Assembly: GCF_020595055.1 (NCBI RefSeq)
Contig: NZ_JAJDOO010000019.1
Location: 1 to 64,000, forward strand
Source of the DNA: Desulfosporosinus shakirovi
GTDB lineage: Bacteria; Bacillota; Desulfitobacteriia; Desulfitobacteriales; Desulfitobacteriaceae
Direction: 5' to 3'
Length of the DNA: 64,000 nucleotides
In this document: in pieces, positions 44,556 through 52,919 of the stretch
Layout of the letters: every line of letters starts with the position of its first letter
How positions within the stretch are numbered: position 1 is the stretch's first letter
Translations under genes and position numbers: made by a program
The notes under the pieces: generated by a model
Told to the model about the DNA's origin: nothing
What the model saw: the letters and a program-made list of their open reading frames with translations, nothing else
Databases searched by the model: none

Positions 44556-44883
44556 CCTTAATTATGTTCAATAACCTATTTTCGGATAATTCAAGTGCAT
44601 CCTTTACTGAATGTCCAAATCCAAAATATCTTGTTACTTGAGCATCTGCAAGTATATTAAATGCCGTTTGCTTAATATTTCCTGTAATCACAGCTTCACA
44701 GTTATACTCTAATACTTTTCGAGCGAGATTTTCTTCAGGTGAAGTTCCTGATAATTCTTCCGTTTTTATAATAGTCACAGTTAAATCATTCATATTAACA
44801 ATTAACATGTACAAGCATAGTTCAAATTTCTCCGATACTTGACTCTCTAAACTTTCACCATCTGCCGCAACTGCAATATTCAC
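44530..44883 (-). CDS. NifX/NifB-type dinitrogenase iron-molybdenum cofactor domain protein
   Basis: 117 residues of the PF02579 fold: MNIAVAADGESLESQVSEKF at the N-terminus, LEYNCEAVITGNIKQTAFNIL in the middle, and RYFGFGHSVKDAL. Free-standing members are common in anaerobes and are thought to bind metal clusters. The His-rich C-terminus (SHHH) is suggestive. Not evidence for nitrogen fixation by itself. Confidence 0.85.
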   Translation of the reverse strand: MNIAVAADGESLESQVSEKFELCLYMLIVNMNDLTVTIIKTEELSGTSPEENLARKVLEYNCEAVITGNIKQTAFNILADAQVTRYFGFGHSVKDALELSENRLLNIIKDECRSHHH

Positions 44884-44920
44884 TGTTATCCCTCCATTTG
44901 TCTTCTAAATAGAAATGATC

Positions 44921-44998
44921 TCCCTTCACCAAGAGATAGAGCGGAGCCCTGAGAAAGGGAGCGACTGCCCCAACAGTCAAAACCACGGGAGCTATGAC
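44921..44998 (-). pseudogene. Remnant of a FecCD-family permease C-terminus
   Basis: The minus-strand frame reads VIAPVVLTVGAVAPFLRAPLYL, matching the IIAPVVLPVGAVTSFLGAPL stretch of the permease at 29429-30508. Only about 26 codons survive, and they continue into unrelated sequence. It lies just beyond the btuD stop codon. Confidence 0.75.
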
Positions 44999-45004
44999 CC
45001 CGTA

Positions 45005-45784
45005 CTATTGACTGGTGAGCAAAAATTGGGGTACATGCTGCACAGGGTGTTCAATCATAATAACTTCGGTTTTATAAACAGTCGAAATGGTTTCTGGTTT
45101 TAATACGTCGTGAATTTTCCCATAGCTTTGAACGTAGCCTTTATCTAAGAGGAGAAGGCGGTCACAGTATTGACTGGCAAGATTTAAATCATGCAAGACC
45201 ATAATGATGGTGATGCCCTGGGATTGGTGCCACTCTCGAACGTGGTCCATCACGAGCATTTGATGCCCGATATCTAAGAACGTGGTCGGTTCATCCAGGA
45301 TTAATACTTTTGGCTGCTGAACCATGGCTCTTGCTAAGGAAACCATTTGACGCTGACCGCCGCTCAGAGCACTAACCGCTTGGCTCTTTATTTTCCAAAG
45401 GTTTAGGTTTTTAAGAACATCTTCGATAATCTGTTCGTCTAGATGAGATAGGTCCGCAAGGGGCTTCAACCACGGATAACGCCCCATAGCAACGACCTCT
45501 TCGATGGTGAAGGATAGAGGAGGGATCCCTTCTTGCTCTAACACGGCGATGAGTTTTGCAAGGTCTCGTTTTTTGTACGAACCGATCGCTTTATTATAGA
45601 AGAGGATTTCTCCTTGACTGGGTTTTAGTAAGCCACTCATGGTCCGAATAAGCGTGGATTTGCCACTGCCGTTCGGACCGATAATCCCAAAGATCTCTCC
45701 GACTTTCACTTGAAAACTAATATTTTCCAGAACGGAATTAGTCTCAAAATGATGCTGAACTTGTGATACGTCAAAAAGGTTCAT
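45005..45784 (-). CDS. btuD: Cobalamin ABC transporter ATPase
   Basis: 259 residues. Walker A GPNGSGKST, signature LSGGQRQMVSLA, Walker B VLILDEPTTFLD. The start at 45784 overlaps the permease stop (ATGA) and follows GAGGAGGCAGGT; a longer frame inside the permease gene was discarded. Third gene of btuFCD behind cobalamin riboswitch 3. Confidence 0.93.
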   Translation of the reverse strand: MNLFDVSQVQHHFETNSVLENISFQVKVGEIFGIIGPNGSGKSTLIRTMSGLLKPSQGEILFYNKAIGSYKKRDLAKLIAVLEQEGIPPLSFTIEEVVAMGRYPWLKPLADLSHLDEQIIEDVLKNLNLWKIKSQAVSALSGGQRQMVSLARAMVQQPKVLILDEPTTFLDIGHQMLVMDHVREWHQSQGITIIMVLHDLNLASQYCDRLLLLDKGYVQSYGKIHDVLKPETISTVYKTEVIMIEHPVQHVPQFLLTSQ

Positions 45785-46821
45785 ACCTGCCTCCTCAATC
45801 CCTTCTTTAGTAAGTAGGCAAAGAAGGGTGCTCCGATAAAGGCAGTGATAACTCCGATCGGAATTTCTCGCGAAGGAATGATGCTGCGAGCCACGGTATC
45901 TGCCCAAAGCAAGAAAATTGCCCCGGCCAGGGTGGATAAAGGCAATAAGATACGATGATCAGGGCCCACTATTAAACGCATAAGATGGGGTACAATAAGA
46001 CCCACAAATCCTATGATTCCGACAACAGAAACAGCAGCAGCTGTTAGTAAGGACCCCGCAATTAAAATTTGGATTTTCTTCTTCTCAACCTCCATCCCCA
46101 AATGAGTCGCAGCGCTTTCTCCCAAAGAAATGAGGTTGAGGTCGCGCTGCTGGAGAGATAAGTAGACGAAACCGACAAGCATATACGGGGTAAGCATGGC
46201 CACGTCAAGCCAGGTACGGTTGGCCAGGCTTCCCATCATCCAGAACACAATTTGTTGCATTTGTTGTCCGGAAATGGCAATCAAAAAGGAGATAGCGGCA
46301 CCAATTAACGATTGAACAACGACTCCTGCCAGGATTAACGTTTCTCGGTCCCGTTGGCCATGATGACTGGCCAGTGACATAACGAACCAGAGAGAAAGTA
46401 AGGCACCTATAAACGCAAAAATCGGAGTTGTGAAGTATCCAAGTAGGGTTAAATCCCGGAAAAAGAGAATTGATGAAGCTGCCCCAAAAGCCGCCCCCAC
46501 CGATACACCCAGGATATAGGGGTCGGCAAGGGGATTGCGCAACATGCCTTGAAAGGCAACCCCTGTCGAAGAAAGCATAGCCCCAATAACCATAGCCAAG
46601 AAAACCCGTGGAAGGCGCAAGTCCCAGACAATAGCGTCTTGGGCCAATGACCAAGAGGGAGCCAGATCAACCAGTGGGAGGTGGCTGAGAAGAATTTTCA
46701 ACGATAATACAAAGGGTAAATTGACTGAACCAATCATAACACTTAACACAAGGGACACAAGGAGCAGAGCGATAAGGCCAGTCATCCATACCCTTCGTTT
46801 AGTTTTTAGTTTATGCTCCAT
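45781..46821 (-). CDS. btuC: Cobalamin ABC transporter permease
   Basis: 346 residues, FecCD family. DLRLPRVFLAMVIGAMLSSTG, NPLADPYILGVSVGAAFGAA and GLIVPHLMRLIVGPDHR are the family motifs. The ATG at 46821 and a GTG 12 bp upstream are both possible starts. Corrinoid specificity rests on the riboswitch upstream. Confidence 0.93.
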   Translation of the reverse strand: MEHKLKTKRRVWMTGLIALLLVSLVLSVMIGSVNLPFVLSLKILLSHLPLVDLAPSWSLAQDAIVWDLRLPRVFLAMVIGAMLSSTGVAFQGMLRNPLADPYILGVSVGAAFGAASSILFFRDLTLLGYFTTPIFAFIGALLSLWFVMSLASHHGQRDRETLILAGVVVQSLIGAAISFLIAISGQQMQQIVFWMMGSLANRTWLDVAMLTPYMLVGFVYLSLQQRDLNLISLGESAATHLGMEVEKKKIQILIAGSLLTAAAVSVVGIIGFVGLIVPHLMRLIVGPDHRILLPLSTLAGAIFLLWADTVARSIIPSREIPIGVITAFIGAPFFAYLLKKGLRRQV

Positions 46822-46851
46822 CAAATCCCACACACCCTTTACCCGAAAAAA

Positions 46852-47814
46852 TTATTGGAAAAGATCAGGATACAAGGCTTTAGCAATTGATTCTAATCCG
46901 TCCACTATTCTAGGCCCAGTGCGTGACACCATATCACTATCTAACTCAAACACGCGTTTATTCTTAACAGCCTCCACGTTTTGCCAGCCTTGACGAGCGA
47001 TAATGTTTACAACAGCGTCTTTTCGATAGTAACCATAGGTTGTGAAAATAACTTGGGGATCCTTGGCCACCACTTGTTCACTATTGTACTGTCCCCACCC
47101 TTGGACATCCGCCGCAATATTGTTCCCCCCTGCTTTGGTTAGTAATTCATTGAGAAAAGTTCCTTCTCCAGGTGTGTACAGGTTTTCATCCACCTCTGTC
47201 CAGACTTTTAGGCGCTCAGAGTCCTTGATTGTTTTAATTTTTTCAACAATGACTTGTTCTTTTTCCTTCATGCCAGAAACGATCTGGTGTGCTTTTTCTT
47301 GAGTGTCGGTTAGTTTCCCAAACATTTCAATGGTCTGGTAAGTTTCTGCGAGGGTTTGAGGGTTAATCGTGACGACGGGAATCTTCAGATTGCGGATTGC
47401 TTCTATATCCTTTTGATCATTGCCCATTAAACCCATAACGATAAGGTCAGGCTCTAATTCTAAAATCTGTTCGGAATTCGGACGTATGCTGTCCTCAAAG
47501 ACATATTCCACCTCTTTCTGAACGTCCACAGGATAATTATCCCATTTTGTGACACTGACTACGGTGTCTCCTGATCCCAAAGCAAAGAGGGTTTCCGTGG
47601 CAGAAGGAACCAGAGAAATAATACGTTTCGGTTGTGCGGCAAGGGTCACACTGCCTCCCGAATCATCGTTGATAGTTAGAGGATACGTTGTTAGTGTGGT
47701 TGGAGTCTCGCCGGCGGGCATATTTGCTTTTGGTGTTGTACTTCCACAACCAGTGAGGAAGAGGGGGAAGCAAAGGATTAGAGCCATTAATGTGAGACTC
47801 TCTTTCTTTGACAT
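46852..47814 (-). CDS. btuF: Cobalamin ABC transporter substrate-binding lipoprotein
   Basis: 320 residues with lipobox LFLTGC then GSTTPK. The BtuF/TroA-like core has PKRIISLVPSATETLFALG and the IRPNSEQILELEPDLIVMGL stretch. AAGGAAGGAAGTTAACTT precedes the ATG. The riboswitch directly upstream supports corrinoid uptake. Confidence 0.93.
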   Translation of the reverse strand: MSKKESLTLMALILCFPLFLTGCGSTTPKANMPAGETPTTLTTYPLTINDDSGGSVTLAAQPKRIISLVPSATETLFALGSGDTVVSVTKWDNYPVDVQKEVEYVFEDSIRPNSEQILELEPDLIVMGLMGNDQKDIEAIRNLKIPVVTINPQTLAETYQTIEMFGKLTDTQEKAHQIVSGMKEKEQVIVEKIKTIKDSERLKVWTEVDENLYTPGEGTFLNELLTKAGGNNIAADVQGWGQYNSEQVVAKDPQVIFTTYGYYRKDAVVNIIARQGWQNVEAVKNKRVFELDSDMVSRTGPRIVDGLESIAKALYPDLFQ

Positions 47815-47857
47815 AAGTTAACTTCCTTCCTTTTGATCATAAGAAAAAAACATAAAA

Positions 47858-47878
47858 ACCCTTCATAAAATGAAGGGT
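47858..47878 (-). terminator. Terminator of cobalamin riboswitch 3
   Basis: Minus strand ACCCTTCA-TTTTA-TGAAGGGT followed by TTTTATGTTTTTTT, between riboswitch 3 and btuF. Confidence 0.85.
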
Positions 47879-47924
47879 GGATTAAAATGATTACTGCCAC
47901 CCATTCATCGTGAGTAAAGCATAT

Positions 47925-48062
47925 GAGCAATCAGGTCTCCTGGCTTAGGTTCCTCGTTTAGTGCCTCCTTCCCAAGTTTCCTCAGTGGCTATGGCACAAA
48001 CTCCCCCTTACAGTGGCGGGACCGCGCCGGATTTGAACCGGCTTCCCTGCTGGGATTTTTCA
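47925..48062 (-). ncRNA. Cobalamin riboswitch 3
   Basis: Minus strand: GGGAAGCCGGTTCAAATCCG, GCGCGGTCCCGCCACTGTAA, GCCACTGAGGAAAC, TTGGGAAGGAGGC and AAGCCAGGAGACCTGA. It controls btuFCD. Confidence 0.93.
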
Positions 48063-48280
48063 ACTCAGAAAAATCCCTTGCTCATTCATTAATTTAAAAT
48101 CAAACTATCACATAAGCAATCTATAGTCAAATTAGCGACCAACAAGGGTTTCCCCCTTTTGTTCTAAGCTTGATCCCATCGTAGACTCCCACAGAAGTCT
48201 CGATGTTCAACTTCAGTTGAACGAGTTCACTGACTTCTTCTAGATTGGCAAGATAAATATTGAATCAACTAGTCTTTCTC

Positions 48281-48315
48281 CCCCCTGCCTGACATAGTCA
48301 TATCAGGGATGGGGG
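48281..48315 (+). promoter_or_regulatory. Hairpin that sequesters the amj ribosome-binding site
   Basis: CCCCC-TG-CCTGA (48281-48292) pairs with TCAGG-GAT-GGGGG (48303-48315). The GGGGG arm is the Shine-Dalgarno sequence of the GTG-started amj, so translation could be gated by this stem. Confidence 0.45.
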
Positions 48316-48322
48316 TGGGCAA

Positions 48323-49114
48323 GTGTATTCCAATGTCTACCAATTATTTGTTTTAACCTTTATAATTCATCTAATAGATACCTTTGCTTACTCTGTACGG
48401 CTTAATGCTGTTAAAAGCAGGCAATTCGCCTTATCGACGACACTTTTTAACTTATTCTATTTAATCTCGCTTACCGCGCATACATTGCAAGCTCCTTTGA
48501 TTGGAGGTTTGATGGATAGTGCCATTAGTCAAAGTGTTAACCCTCTTCCCTCCCTACGCAATATCATTTGGGTCGCGACAGTAGGAACCTTCTTCGGCAT
48601 AGTATTAACTCCGACCTTTTTGCACGTCTTTTCCCGAGCTGTAAAAAGTCTTGAACAGTCAGGATCTGTACCATCTGTTGTCATGGACGCTTTAAAATTT
48701 CGCAACATCCATAAATTTAAGGAGACTATCACTTTGCCTTCCAAAAAGATGGTCAAGGGACTGCCGTTTAAGAGAATACCTAGCGAATTGATAGCTCTTA
48801 ATGCTCTCGTAACTGGAGTCTACACAATCGGTGTGATGTCAGCCTATTATGCCGCTTTACTTGTTGATGCTCAGCATCGCCTAGGGGCTTCAGCTTCGGC
48901 AGGAATCATTAACGCTGCCGCAAATATTATTTTTATGCTCTTTATTGACCCCAAATCTTCTATCATTACTGATCAGGCGCTAAAAGGGAATCGTCCCTAT
49001 GAAGATGTCAAAGCCCTTGTCGTTATGTTGATGAGCGCAAAGCTAATAGGAACTGCACTGGGACAATGGCTACTTATCCCAGTGGCTCATGTCATCGTAA
49101 ATATTAATAAGTGA
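48323..49114 (+). CDS. amj: Amj/YdaH-family lipid II flippase
   Basis: 263 residues, about six membrane segments. TFAYSVRLNAVKSRQFALS (about 20-38) and TAHTLQAPLIGGLMD are the segments I associate with Amj, the alternative lipid II flippase that can replace MurJ in B. subtilis. GTG start at 48323. It may give resistance to inhibitors of MurJ. Confidence 0.82.
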   Translation: MYSNVYQLFVLTFIIHLIDTFAYSVRLNAVKSRQFALSTTLFNLFYLISLTAHTLQAPLIGGLMDSAISQSVNPLPSLRNIIWVATVGTFFGIVLTPTFLHVFSRAVKSLEQSGSVPSVVMDALKFRNIHKFKETITLPSKKMVKGLPFKRIPSELIALNALVTGVYTIGVMSAYYAALLVDAQHRLGASASAGIINAAANIIFMLFIDPKSSIITDQALKGNRPYEDVKALVVMLMSAKLIGTALGQWLLIPVAHVIVNINK

Positions 49115-49196
49115 CAATTGAATATAATACAAGGTAATCCTTATCAACTTTTTTACGAATGTTTTGATATATTTCAAAATGCAGACGGAGGCGATT

Positions 49197-49286
49197 TTGA
49201 AGACTTCCCCCATTGATCCTGTCTTCGGTTTGGGAAAGGTGAGAGAAATTGACTTAAAAGGTAAGCATGGCACCGTGAATAATTGA
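49197..49286 (+). CDS. 29-codon open frame downstream of amj
   Basis: TTG-started frame reading (M)KTSPIDPVFGLGKVREIDL and nine more residues, with GGAGG at an ideal distance. It could be a small protein or the start of a lost gene. No homology recognised. Confidence 0.3.
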   Translation: MKTSPIDPVFGLGKVREIDLKGKHGTVNN

Positions 49287-49332
49287 TGGGGCTAAAGGAA
49301 AGACATTGTTCGTCCTTAAATACTTAGCTTCT

Positions 49333-49701
49333 CTACTTTTTAGAAAATGTCTCAATAACGGCTACAGGCTCAAAATCTGTAAGCTTGCAGACCTCTTTGA
49401 AATAGACCAGCAGGATGAACACATCCCGCGGCTCCTCAAATTCATCCACATGCTCAATGTTGATTTGTTTCCCTGCGAAGAATGCCTTCAGATCCAGGTC
49501 CTTGTTCTCTTCCTGACCAATCAGGGCGCTGTATTCATCTACCAGCTTCTGCAATTTGTCTTGATTTTCATCATTGACCTCCATATCCGGAAAGCGGCAA
49601 TTGCTGGAATTTTCCCCGAAACAAATCATCTCTTTGAGGGTTGATTCCCCTTCCGCTGCAGCCTCTTCTTCAGGTCTTAACATAATATATTTCTTCGACA
49701 T
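49333..49701 (-). CDS. Hypothetical acidic protein (partly duplicated at 58284-58410)
   Basis: 122 residues, soluble and strongly acidic (RPEEEAAAEGES near the N-terminus), no motif recognised. The start at 49701 follows AGGATAGTAGG; an earlier in-frame ATG has no such site. The last ~42 codons exist as a second, frameshifted copy 9 kb away. Confidence 0.65.
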   Translation of the reverse strand: MSKKYIMLRPEEEAAAEGESTLKEMICFGENSSNCRFPDMEVNDENQDKLQKLVDEYSALIGQEENKDLDLKAFFAGKQINIEHVDEFEEPRDVFILLVYFKEVCKLTDFEPVAVIETFSKK

Positions 49702-49922
49702 CCTACTATCCTTTCCGGAAGCTGAGCCTCCAAGATCTGAAATATCCTCCATATCCCATATGCATTCGCGGCAATCTCGGCAGTTTCCTCCTATTTTTAT
49801 CGATTCCGGGAAAATCCGCCCAAATAAAAAACTCTATTCGGAGATAAGCTTCACTGGGTGAGGCCGCGGCTCCTTTACCGGAATGACGGCCCGTTTTAAC
49901 CCGGGATATTCATCCAATTCTC

Positions 49923-52334
49923 TTAAGTGATAGGAATTAATTCCGCCGATTTTTGATAATGAGACTGATGGAGAAAAACGCCATAGCGGTTATTCCTTTG
50001 CAAATGCTCCGCTAAGTTTTCCCGCTGCAGCTTGATGATATCACTGTAATCCCCGTAGTGAGTGAGTATTTGTTCCGCCAGCCCCTCAATTGGTTTTCCC
50101 GAACTGGGCATGACACAAAACTCTTGAATCGAAGAGCCAAAGAAAGCCCCATCTTGTGCCTGTTCATAGCTTTCCAAAGTATAGCTCCCGTCAGCGCCTT
50201 CTCGATAGGTGATGGCCGCCGGAACAATCCCTCCTCCTCCTTCCGAAAGAACATTGTCATACAAGCGAAAACTTTGAGCAAAGGTTGTCACAAAAACCTT
50301 GAGTTGGCCGTCTTCCCGATAGCTGGCAAAGATATGGGGGGCCACAACGCAAAATCCGCCTTCTCGTCCCTTATGCTTTTGAACTTCCGTCTGATAGACG
50401 AGTCGGGCAACGGGGTCATTCCCTTGATAAGCGAAGTCGGGCAAGCTGACTTCCCGGCGAATCTGAAGCCGGCTGTACCATTCCTGAGGAGATAAAGATT
50501 CATCGCTGACATTATTTCTCACCCCCAACAATTCCTTACCAAGCCTCATCAGGATTTGCCCCCGCAATCCCTCGGCATTTCCTGCTTCAAACTGAGCTAA
50601 AACATAGGGCAGGGCATTCTCGCCCCCATATTTGATGATACTCTCATAAGCCATATCGTGAGCTTTGATATAATCATCCGGATTGGAGGACTGCCCGGGG
50701 GAGGACATGATGGTCTGCAAATTGTCTTCGATAAGCTCAGCGATTTCCTGGGCTTCTGACGTAGACTCTTTGGGAGATTCTTGACGACTGCCCAAGGGCT
50801 TATAGGCAAAAGTTAAGGCTCCCTTATAGGATTCTTCCGTAATCTCCCTGATAAACACATAAGGCCTCTCACAATAGTACTTGCCGTCTTTTTCGTAGAG
50901 ATAATAGGGGTCCCTGCCTATCTCAATAACCCGGTAATCCTTTTCGTCCGGGATGTCCTGAACACTCTGCCGGTTGGTTTTCTTTCCTTCCAGCAGGGCC
51001 TGGACAACCACTTCCGGTATAAAGTAGCTGTGGGAACCCCACAGGCTATAGACCTGCTCATATTGCTGGGTAGGGATGGTATAACCGCGAAAATCCCCGT
51101 CACCGGCAAGCATCGCCAGTCCTTTTTCCGAATCATAAAAATTCAGCCGATACCCCTCAGGGCCATTGTCAATATAGACTGTTAATGTCGGGCTCAGCTC
51201 ATAGGGAGAGCTGACCTGCTTTTCCATCCAGCCAACCGAGGCACCGGCCAGCCATTCTCCAAACTCTTCCCCCGTTATAAGGGAGGCCCCCCGGCCGTGA
51301 ACTCTGATGATGAGCTGGTCCCGGGCCGCCGAAAGCTTGGCTACATTGTTAGGATTTAAATTTGCCAATGCGGATTGAGAGCTTTCGGGATTGGAGATTA
51401 AGCCCAGGGAAAGGATTAATATCCCTGCCGCCCCGGCGAGGATTCCCCAAAAAGTAGGTTGCTTATAATTCAGGACATTTTTGATCCGGCTTTTGGCGCT
51501 GCTTTCGCCAAAGGCCAAGGGGCTGCCAACCATCATCCTGTGACTGAGAGCCAGGGTTAAAAGAGAGCGGCTGTAATCCTGCTTGATTCCCTGGCCCATT
51601 TCCTTAAGAACCTGCTCGTCACAGGACATTTCCATATCTTTGGTCATCAGGATAAAACTCAGCCAGACCAGGGGATTAAACCAGTGAAGGCAGAGCAAAA
51701 AATAGGCCAAGGGTTTAATCAGATAATCATAACGCCGGATATGTATTTCCTCATGCTTAAGGATATAACTTTTTTCCCCTTCGGAAAAACCCGGCGGCAA
51801 ATAGATCTTAGGCATAAGAAAGCCTAACACAAACGGAGACCGGATGGAGTGACACTCCCAAATATTATCTCTGACAAGTATCGCCTGGCTGACTTTTCCT
51901 TTCAGCAGTCCATAGGAAATCAGGCTATAGGCCAATAAGCTAAGAAAGCCCAACACCCAGACCAGGGAAGCCATAAAAATAATAATCTGCAGGGGGTTGG
52001 CACTGGCCATGGGGGTTGCCGAAGGCAGAGAGGAAGTAACGGCTTGGCTGACATAATTGACCCCTAAGTCGACTTGAGGTTGTGCCATCATCCCCAGGCC
52101 GGCAGGAATATGTTCCATCGTATCCTTTTTCATAAAGCTAAAAAAACTCAAGGCAAAGGAGAAAGAAACCGGACTGATTAAGCGAAACAGTACCACTCCC
52201 CACAAGCAATAGGAGAAAATTTTGGAGGTTTTCCTTAAGAATAACCGGGCCAGCAAAACAAAGAGGATGGCATAGCCGGCGGTAATGCTCATGTTTAAAA
52301 CAGCCAGGAATGCATCCTGCAGGAATTGTTCCAT
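49923..52334 (-). CDS. blaR1: BlaR1/MecR1-type M56 membrane metalloprotease sensor
   Basis: 803 residues. Four N-terminal membrane segments surround the M56 protease domain with the zinc motif HEEIH (194-198) and CDEQVLKEMG. A further helix at about 295-312 leads to a long extracytoplasmic region. That region does not look like the penicillin-binding sensor of BlaR1, so the inducing signal may differ. It cleaves BlaI-type repressors in studied systems. Paired with blaI 3 bp upstream. Confidence 0.88.
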   Translation of the reverse strand: MEQFLQDAFLAVLNMSITAGYAILFVLLARLFLRKTSKIFSYCLWGVVLFRLISPVSFSFALSFFSFMKKDTMEHIPAGLGMMAQPQVDLGVNYVSQAVTSSLPSATPMASANPLQIIIFMASLVWVLGFLSLLAYSLISYGLLKGKVSQAILVRDNIWECHSIRSPFVLGFLMPKIYLPPGFSEGEKSYILKHEEIHIRRYDYLIKPLAYFLLCLHWFNPLVWLSFILMTKDMEMSCDEQVLKEMGQGIKQDYSRSLLTLALSHRMMVGSPLAFGESSAKSRIKNVLNYKQPTFWGILAGAAGILILSLGLISNPESSQSALANLNPNNVAKLSAARDQLIIRVHGRGASLITGEEFGEWLAGASVGWMEKQVSSPYELSPTLTVYIDNGPEGYRLNFYDSEKGLAMLAGDGDFRGYTIPTQQYEQVYSLWGSHSYFIPEVVVQALLEGKKTNRQSVQDIPDEKDYRVIEIGRDPYYLYEKDGKYYCERPYVFIREITEESYKGALTFAYKPLGSRQESPKESTSEAQEIAELIEDNLQTIMSSPGQSSNPDDYIKAHDMAYESIIKYGGENALPYVLAQFEAGNAEGLRGQILMRLGKELLGVRNNVSDESLSPQEWYSRLQIRREVSLPDFAYQGNDPVARLVYQTEVQKHKGREGGFCVVAPHIFASYREDGQLKVFVTTFAQSFRLYDNVLSEGGGGIVPAAITYREGADGSYTLESYEQAQDGAFFGSSIQEFCVMPSSGKPIEGLAEQILTHYGDYSDIIKLQRENLAEHLQRNNRYGVFLHQSHYQKSAELIPIT

Positions 52335-52337
52335 AGC

Positions 52338-52700
52338 CTAATCCTCCTTGTAGCTGTCAATAAGCTTCTTAAGCTGCTCAGCCTCTTGCCGGCTTAATTT
52401 TTTATCATTCATGAATGCTGTGATAAAGCCGGGCAAAGAGCCGCCAAAGGTGCGGTTAATAAACTGTTCGCTTTCAAACTTCTGTACTTGTGCCTGGGGG
52501 ACAAGGGCTGTGACCAGGGCATTTTCGTTTTTTAGAATCCCCCGCTCACAGAGTTTTTTCAGGACAGTATAGGTGGTGGACTTTTTCCAGCCCAGCTGTT
52601 GTTCACAGAGAGTCACCAGTTCGCCGGAGCCAAGGGGTTCATTTTCCCAAACGATGGCACCAAAACGATATTCACTTTCACAGAGTTTAAGCCGGTTCAG
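52338..52700 (-). CDS. blaI: BlaI/MecI-family repressor with an apparent CTG start
   Basis: 120 residues when begun at CTG 52700: (M)NRLKLCESEYRFGAIVWE, then SGELVTLCEQQLGWKKSTTYTVLKKLCERG, the winged helix of the family. No ATG, GTG or TTG precedes it in frame, and AAAGGAGG lies eight bases upstream, so CTG is the likely start. The later ATG-like start near 52616 would remove the first helices. It likely binds the two palindromes just upstream. Confidence 0.82.
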   Translation of the reverse strand: MNRLKLCESEYRFGAIVWENEPLGSGELVTLCEQQLGWKKSTTYTVLKKLCERGILKNENALVTALVPQAQVQKFESEQFINRTFGGSLPGFITAFMNDKKLSRQEAEQLKKLIDSYKED

Positions 52701-52719
52701 AGTTAACGCCTCCTTTAGA

Positions 52720-52767
52720 TCTATAGTTATAGACTTTTTCTTTAGTCTTTAGTCTATAACTATAGAC
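52720..52767. promoter_or_regulatory. Two palindromic operators upstream of blaI
   Basis: TCTATA-GT-TATAGA (52720-52733) and GTCTATA-AC-TATAGAC (52752-52767), 32 bp centre to centre (three helical turns). The position suits binding by a BlaI dimer pair. The bases differ from the TACA/TGTA operators of staphylococcal BlaI. Confidence 0.7.
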
Positions 52768-52854
52768 CCCATTTGTCAATGAGAAGGCTTGAGCAAACTG
52801 AATCCCCGGAAGGAGAAGGGCCTGGCAGCAGGTCAAATTCGTCAGCGCCGGAAG

Positions 52855-52897
52855 TAAATCCCCCAAAGCGCACCGGCTTGTTTGGCTGCACAAAATG
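52855..52897. repeat. Intergenic repeat, copy 1 of 2
   Basis: A 43-bp segment beginning AAATCCCCCAAAGC and ending GCACAAAATG. The second copy at 58461-58503 differs at a handful of positions. Confidence 0.75.
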
Positions 52898-52919
52898 CTT
52901 ATAATCTCTTAGATTAGGT

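Noticed and set aside
44530-44883. Evidence for nitrogen fixation
   Set aside because: A lone NifX/NifB-domain protein is common in non-diazotrophs. No nif structural genes are present.
52338-52616. BlaI starting at the first standard start-like codon near 52616
   Set aside because: It would delete the conserved first helix of the DNA-binding domain, which is clearly encoded upstream in the same frame.
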